NCBI GenBank assembly: GCA_016182965.1
Contig: JACPFM010000014.1
Span: 1-64,000, forward strand
Length of the DNA: 64,000 bases
Source of the DNA: Deltaproteobacteria bacterium
GTDB lineage: Bacteria > Myxococcota_A > Polyangia > Polyangiales > JADJMO01
Reading direction: 5' to 3'
A program made the translations under genes and the position numbers. The notes beneath the pieces were generated by a model, which saw only the letters and a list, made by a program, of their open reading frames with translations, was not told the origin of the DNA and did not search any database. The stretch's first letter is position 1. Each line of letters opens with the position of its first letter. Of this stretch, positions 60,098 to 64,000 are shown piece after piece.

Positions 60098-61708
60098 TCA
60101 GGTCGGCTCGGGCGCCGGCGCGATCGATCTCGGACGCTTGGGCGCGTCGAGCGTGGGCAGGTCGACGACGAAGCGCGCGCCGGGGTGATCGGCGTCGAGC
60201 GAGATGTGGCCGCCGACGCCCTCGACGAGGCCGCGACACACCGCGAGGCCGAGCCCGGTCCCCTTGCCGACCTCCTTGGTGGTGACGAAGGGCTCGAAGA
60301 GCTTGTCGCGCACCGCGTCGGGCACGCCGGGGCCGTCGTCCTCCACCTCGACGCGGACGGTCGCCGGGTCGAGGCCGTGCGCCCGAATGGTCACGTGACC
60401 GAGCGGCGCGCCGCGCGGCTGCTCTCCGCGGCGACGCGCGTCTTCGCCGATGGCGTCGGCGGCGGTCAACACGAGGTTCAGCAGCACCTGCAGGAGGCGC
60501 GAGCCGGCGATGCGCACCGGGCGCAGATCGCCGGGGACCTCGACGGCCAGCTCGACGTCGCGCATCGAGCGCTGCGGCCCGACCAGCGCCGCGACCTCCT
60601 CGGCGACCTCGCGCACGCTCGCCGACGCGGTCACGTCCGACGCGCGCGGCTCCTGCTCGGCGCGCGCGAAATCGAGCAGATCGCGCATGACGCGGTGCAC
60701 GCGCTCGGTCTCGCGCTTCATCCGCTCGACGAGATCGCGCGTGTCGGGATCGAGATCTCCGCCGAGCACCACCTCCTCGAGGCCGAGGAGCGCGGCGATC
60801 GGGTTTCCGACCTCGTGCGCGAGGCCGGCTGCGAGGCGGCCCACCGAGGCGAGCCGTTCGCTGCGGACGATGGTGTCGCGGGCGGCGAGCAGATCGCTGC
60901 GCGCCGCCTCGAGCTGCGCGACCTTCGCCGCCAGCGCCTCCTCGCGCTCGACCAGGCGGCCGGTGGTGCGCGCGATCGCGCGTCCGAGCTCCACCACCTC
61001 GGCGGCGCCGGAGATGGGCGCGACGTCGAGCCTTCGCGCGCTCGTCGGCCCGCCCTCGACGATGCGACGGGTCGCGGTGACCAGGGTGGCGATCGGGCGG
61101 ACGATCAATCGGCCGAGCAGCAGGTACGCGAAGATCACGAGGACGAAGGCGAACGCGCCGGTGTAGAACGCGACGAGGCGCAAGAGCGGCGCGGCGCGCG
61201 ACGCCTGATCGCCGACACGGAGCGCGACCTGCACCTCGCCGCTCGGCTGCGCGACGTCGACGGCGAGGATCGGGCCGACGCCCTCGGCGTGCGCGCGCAT
61301 GACCCGCTCACCCGGTGCCGGCAGGCGGAGCGCGCGCAGCGCGTCGATCGTCTGCGCGTTCCCGACCTCGATCGGCGAGCGCGGGGGCGCGGGGAGCACG
61401 CGGATGGCCACGACGCCGTCGCCGCCGGCGGAGTCGTCGAGCGACACCCGGGCGACGTCGCGGAGCGCCGAATCGTCGCGACCGGCCGCCACGTCGTCGA
61501 CCAGACGCCCGGCCACCGCGCGCCCGAGCGCGCGGGCGACGTCTTCGCGCGTGGTCCGGAGCGTGTGGCGCGTGAGGCTCGCCACCGCGAGATAGAGCGG
61601 CACGAACGCGAGCACCGTCAGCGCGCCGAGGGCGAGCACGAGCTGCAGGCGCAGCCCCGCGCGGCGCGGGGGCTTCAGCCCTGCGTCGGACACCCGCTCC
61701 GAGTTCAC
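60098..61708 (-). CDS. Membrane sensor histidine kinase (NtrB-like) with unusual N-box
   Basis: A 536-residue kinase. Two membrane spans (about 20-45 and 195-220) flank an outer sensor domain. A HAMP-like segment and coiled coil follow, then the H-box RLASVGRLAAGLAHEVGNPIAAL (phosphorylated His ~ residue 312). In the ATPase domain the G1 box DDGPGVPDAV, F box LFEPFVTTKEVGKGTGLGL and later Gly-rich loop are normal. The N-box reads LLQVLLNLVLTAADAI, where the Mg-binding Asn usually found before AADAI is Thr. The response regulator is not adjacent. Confidence 0.9.
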   Translation of the reverse strand: MNSERVSDAGLKPPRRAGLRLQLVLALGALTVLAFVPLYLAVASLTRHTLRTTREDVARALGRAVAGRLVDDVAAGRDDSALRDVARVSLDDSAGGDGVVAIRVLPAPPRSPIEVGNAQTIDALRALRLPAPGERVMRAHAEGVGPILAVDVAQPSGEVQVALRVGDQASRAAPLLRLVAFYTGAFAFVLVIFAYLLLGRLIVRPIATLVTATRRIVEGGPTSARRLDVAPISGAAEVVELGRAIARTTGRLVEREEALAAKVAQLEAARSDLLAARDTIVRSERLASVGRLAAGLAHEVGNPIAALLGLEEVVLGGDLDPDTRDLVERMKRETERVHRVMRDLLDFARAEQEPRASDVTASASVREVAEEVAALVGPQRSMRDVELAVEVPGDLRPVRIAGSRLLQVLLNLVLTAADAIGEDARRRGEQPRGAPLGHVTIRAHGLDPATVRVEVEDDGPGVPDAVRDKLFEPFVTTKEVGKGTGLGLAVCRGLVEGVGGHISLDADHPGARFVVDLPTLDAPKRPRSIAPAPEPT

Positions 61709-61764
61709 CCGCCGAGCGTCGCTCGGAACTGCACATCCGTCCAGACCCGCGATAAGATGAGCCG

Positions 61765-63381
61765 GTGGATCTGCGGTCGAAGCTCGCTCGTCTCGACACC
61801 CGCGGGCGCACCGCGAACGTGGGTTCGGCGGTCCAGGCGGTCGCGCAGCCGGCGCCGCCCACGCCCGCCGCCGGCGTCCAGGTCCCCGCGACGGGCGACG
61901 CCGCCGAGCCGCCGCCGGACAAGCTGTCCGACCTGCGCGCGCGGCTCTCGGAGCTGATCACCCGCTCGCGCGCCAAGCACGGTCGGAAGATCGAGGAGCG
62001 TCGCGCCGAGATCGAAGCGCGTCTCCGCGAGGCGCCGCTCCCGTTCGACGAGCACGACACGGCGCTCGGTCCGCTGCACGTCCGGCGCGTCCACCACCCG
62101 TCGAGCCACTGCGTCGGGCGCGTGCCGATCCGGCTGGCGAGCGAGGCGCACGCCGCGCCGCTCGCGCTGCTCGCGCTCGATCCCTCGCTCGGCGACGCCG
62201 ATCCGCGCGGCGCGCTCTACCTCGACACCGAGGCCACCGGCCTCGCGGGAGGCACCGGCACGATCCCCTTCCTCGTCGGCCTCGCGTGGTTCGAGCGAAG
62301 CGAAGGCGGCGCCGACGATCTGGTGGTCGAGCAGCTGCTGCTGCGCCGCCTGGGCGACGAGGCGCCGATGCTCGCGCGCGTCGCCGACCGCATCGCCGCC
62401 GCGTCGATGCTCGTCTCGTTCAACGGCAAGGCGTTCGACATGCCGCTGCTGCGCACGCGCTTCGTGATGAACCGGCTCGCGCCGCCGACCGAGCGACCGC
62501 ACCTCGATCTGGTGCACGTCGCGCGCAGGGTGCACCGCGCCGCGCGCGGGAAGGGGGGCGTCGGCGATCCGCGCTCCGGCCCCACCATCGAGCGCTGGAC
62601 GGAAGAGGAGGAGCTGAAGCGCGCGACCTCCTGCAAGCTCGTCGCGCTCGAGCGGCAGATCCTCGGGTTCGCGCGCGTCGACGACGTGCCCTCCGCCGAG
62701 GTGCCCTCGCGCTACTCGCACTTCCTCCGCACCGGCGACGCCGACGCGATCCGCGCCGTGTGCGATCACAACCTGTGGGACGTGGTGTCGATGGCCGCCC
62801 TCATCGGCGTCTACGCCGACGCGGTCCGCGGCCTCGACGACGACGGCACGCGCGAGCTGCCGCACCTCGGCGGCCGCGATCTCGTGGGCATCGCCAAGAC
62901 CTTGCGGCGCGCCGGCGATCTGCCGCGCGCGCGCCGCGCCGCCGACGCGGCGGTCGACGCAGCCCTCGGCGTCGCTCGAGAAGATCCGCGCGACGACGAT
63001 CGCGCCGAAGACCGCCGCGCGGACCCGGATCTCGAGCGCATCGCCCGCAAGACCCGCGGCGGCATCGCCAAGGGCGCGCGCGACACCGAGACCGCTCTGC
63101 ACGACTTCGGCGTGCTGGCGGCCGCGCACGACGACAAGGAGGCGCGCCTCGAGCTCGCCAAGCTCTACGAGCACCGCGTCCGCGATCCCGAGCGCGCGCT
63201 CGAGCACACGGTCGCCGGAACGGCCGAGCCCCCAGAAGCGGCCGCCCGCCGGCGTACCCGTTTGGAACGGAAGATCGCCGCTCCAAAGCAGAGCTCGGCC
63301 TCACCGGCCGGCATGCGACCACGCAAGCGCAAAGCCGAGCAGCAACTGGAGCTTCCCCCGTCGAAACTCCGGCGAAGCTGA
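61765..63381 (+). CDS. YprB-like RNase H-fold 3'-5' exonuclease domain protein
   Basis: A 538-residue protein. After a helical, Pro-rich N-terminal region (1-105) the RNase_H_2 domain (PF13482) shows ALYLDTEATGLAGGTGTIPFLVG (catalytic Asp/Glu), VSFNGKAFDMPLLRTRF and YSHFLRTGDADAIRAVCDHNLWDVVSMAAL (final Asp), matching YprB-type exonucleases. The last 200 residues are helical with TPR-like character. The nucleic-acid substrate is unknown. GTG 61765 is the likely start. Confidence 0.82.
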   Translation: MDLRSKLARLDTRGRTANVGSAVQAVAQPAPPTPAAGVQVPATGDAAEPPPDKLSDLRARLSELITRSRAKHGRKIEERRAEIEARLREAPLPFDEHDTALGPLHVRRVHHPSSHCVGRVPIRLASEAHAAPLALLALDPSLGDADPRGALYLDTEATGLAGGTGTIPFLVGLAWFERSEGGADDLVVEQLLLRRLGDEAPMLARVADRIAAASMLVSFNGKAFDMPLLRTRFVMNRLAPPTERPHLDLVHVARRVHRAARGKGGVGDPRSGPTIERWTEEEELKRATSCKLVALERQILGFARVDDVPSAEVPSRYSHFLRTGDADAIRAVCDHNLWDVVSMAALIGVYADAVRGLDDDGTRELPHLGGRDLVGIAKTLRRAGDLPRARRAADAAVDAALGVAREDPRDDDRAEDRRADPDLERIARKTRGGIAKGARDTETALHDFGVLAAAHDDKEARLELAKLYEHRVRDPERALEHTVAGTAEPPEAAARRRTRLERKIAAPKQSSASPAGMRPRKRKAEQQLELPPSKLRRS

Positions 63382-63435
63382 ACTAGCCTCTCCCAGCGGC
63401 GCGCACGCGCCGAGGGTTCCAACGGGAGGTCGCGC

Positions 63436-63924
63436 TTGCCGTCGTTCGACGTCGTTTCCAAGGTGCAGTGGAACGAGATCGACAACGCGCTCGGTCAGGC
63501 CCAGAAGGAGCTCGCGCAGCGTTTCGACTTCCAGGGGACCGACGCCAGGGTCGAGAAGCAGCTGCCCGAGGGGCTCCTCGTCACCGCGAGCACCGAGGAC
63601 CGCGTCCGCGCCGCGATCAAGGTCCTCGAGGACAAACTGGTCAAGCGAAAGGTCTCGCTGAAGCACATCGAGGTCGGCGATCCGTCGTCCGGACCGAAGG
63701 GCTCGTCGAAGGTCCTCGTGAAGGTCAAAGAGGGCATCGAGACCGAGAAGGCCCGCGAGATCGTCAAGCTGCTCAAGGAATCCAAGCTGAAGGTGCAGGC
63801 CGCGATCCAGGAGCAGCAGGTCCGCGTGACCGGCAAGAACAAGGACGATCTGCAGGCGACGATCAAGCTGCTGCGCGGCCAGGATCTCGGCATCGAGCTG
63901 CAGTTCGTCAATTTCCGCGATTGA
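63436..63924 (+). CDS. yajQ: YajQ-family nucleotide/c-di-GMP-binding protein
   Basis: A 162-residue protein. It begins MPSFDVVSKVQWNEIDNAL, then FDFQGTDARVE, GPKGSSKVLVKVKEGIETEKAREIVKLLK and ends DLQATIKLLRGQDLGIELQFVNFRD, the typical YajQ (PF04461) start and end at normal length. In Xanthomonas a homologue binds c-di-GMP and acts as a transcription co-factor. A TTG start with GGGAGG seven bases upstream is used. It may connect to the MshEN protein through the same second messenger, but this is speculative. Confidence 0.94.
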   Translation: MPSFDVVSKVQWNEIDNALGQAQKELAQRFDFQGTDARVEKQLPEGLLVTASTEDRVRAAIKVLEDKLVKRKVSLKHIEVGDPSSGPKGSSKVLVKVKEGIETEKAREIVKLLKESKLKVQAAIQEQQVRVTGKNKDDLQATIKLLRGQDLGIELQFVNFRD

Positions 63925-63942
63925 TCCGTCTTCGAGGTCCTT

Positions 63943-64000
63943 TTGGCAAAGAGCACGTCCCGCAACAGCAAAGTCTTCGACCCGAACGCCCCGGGGGGCG
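63943..64000 (+). CDS. Start of an unidentified gene, cut by window end
   Basis: GAGG a few bases before a TTG at 63943 opens a frame (LAKSTSRNSKVFDPNAPGG..) that reaches the window end. Only about 19 residues are visible, too few to name. It could be in an operon with yajQ, 18 bp downstream of its stop. Confidence 0.35.
   Translation, partial: MAKSTSRNSKVFDPNAPGG

Overview
The window is about 70% GC over most of its length and looks chromosomal. It carries eukaryote-type Ser/Thr kinases with a PP2C phosphatase, many Ala/Pro-rich lipoproteins and outer-membrane barrels, a Gld-like ABC/auxiliary operon, a ParA with zinc-ribbon repeats, and a LexA-box-like site of the Myxococcus type in front of dnaE2. 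Together these suggest a Myxococcota (deltaproteobacterial) bacterium, probably Polyangia-like. That placement is an inference from gene content; no rRNA is present to confirm it.

Layout. (1) 1-7972, minus strand: a tightly packed exopolysaccharide/O-antigen operon: WlbA/WbpB-type sugar dehydrogenase, O-antigen ligase with TPRs, Wzc-type co-polymerase/tyrosine kinase, a Wzy-like polymerase and a nucleotidyltransferase cut by the window edge. Its base composition is visibly lower in GC, and it stops beside a tRNA-Cys gene at 8125. (2) 8.2-13.8 kb: a methyltransferase, a zinc-ribbon Ser/Thr kinase, GalE and an Uma2-family protein. (3) 13.8-19.5 kb, minus: a GldA/GldF/GldG/DUF4340 operon interrupted by a four-helix-bundle (23S-rRNA intervening-sequence type) gene. 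(4) 20-31 kb: a ParA/RHH pair, an MshEN protein, CpsB phosphatase, WbpA, an outer-membrane protein, PP2C, a 3D-domain lipoprotein, WbpD and WbpE. (5) 31-41 kb: a UvrD/PcrA helicase, Dpm1-like transferase, polyprenyl synthase, a GbsR/MarR regulator, a barrel protein and PheT. (6) 41-53 kb: a second kinase, a very long DnaE2, ParC, ParE and a crotonase-fold protein. (7) 53-64 kb: lipoproteins, a CoxE-like VWA protein, HemD, a histidine kinase, a YprB-like RNase H fold protein and YajQ.

How genes fit together. WbpA (24.1 kb), WlbA/WbpB (7.0 kb), WbpE (29.7 kb) and WbpD (29.1 kb) supply all four steps from UDP-GlcNAc to UDP-2,3-diacetamido-2,3-dideoxyglucuronate, a likely building block of the polymer made by the 1-8 kb operon. 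The CpsB phosphatase at 23.2 kb is the expected partner of the Wzc kinase at 2.3 kb.

The most unusual content is not genic. From 14.9 to 60.0 kb the window holds at least 15 elements built from tandem 7-bp repeats of three unrelated families: A (TCTAGAG), B (GTCAGTC) and C (GGTCGAA). Most are laid out as inverted arms around a spacer of about 3-100 bp or more. Two B elements have a C element nested inside, one B element encloses the four-helix-bundle gene, and three elements lie in frame inside dnaE2, making it about 200 residues longer than usual. They look like mobile palindromic elements, comparable in behaviour to Rickettsia palindromic elements and in unit size to cyanobacterial heptanucleotide repeats (STRR). 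A separate 189-bp element with perfect 23-bp terminal inverted repeats lies at 31.2-31.4 kb.
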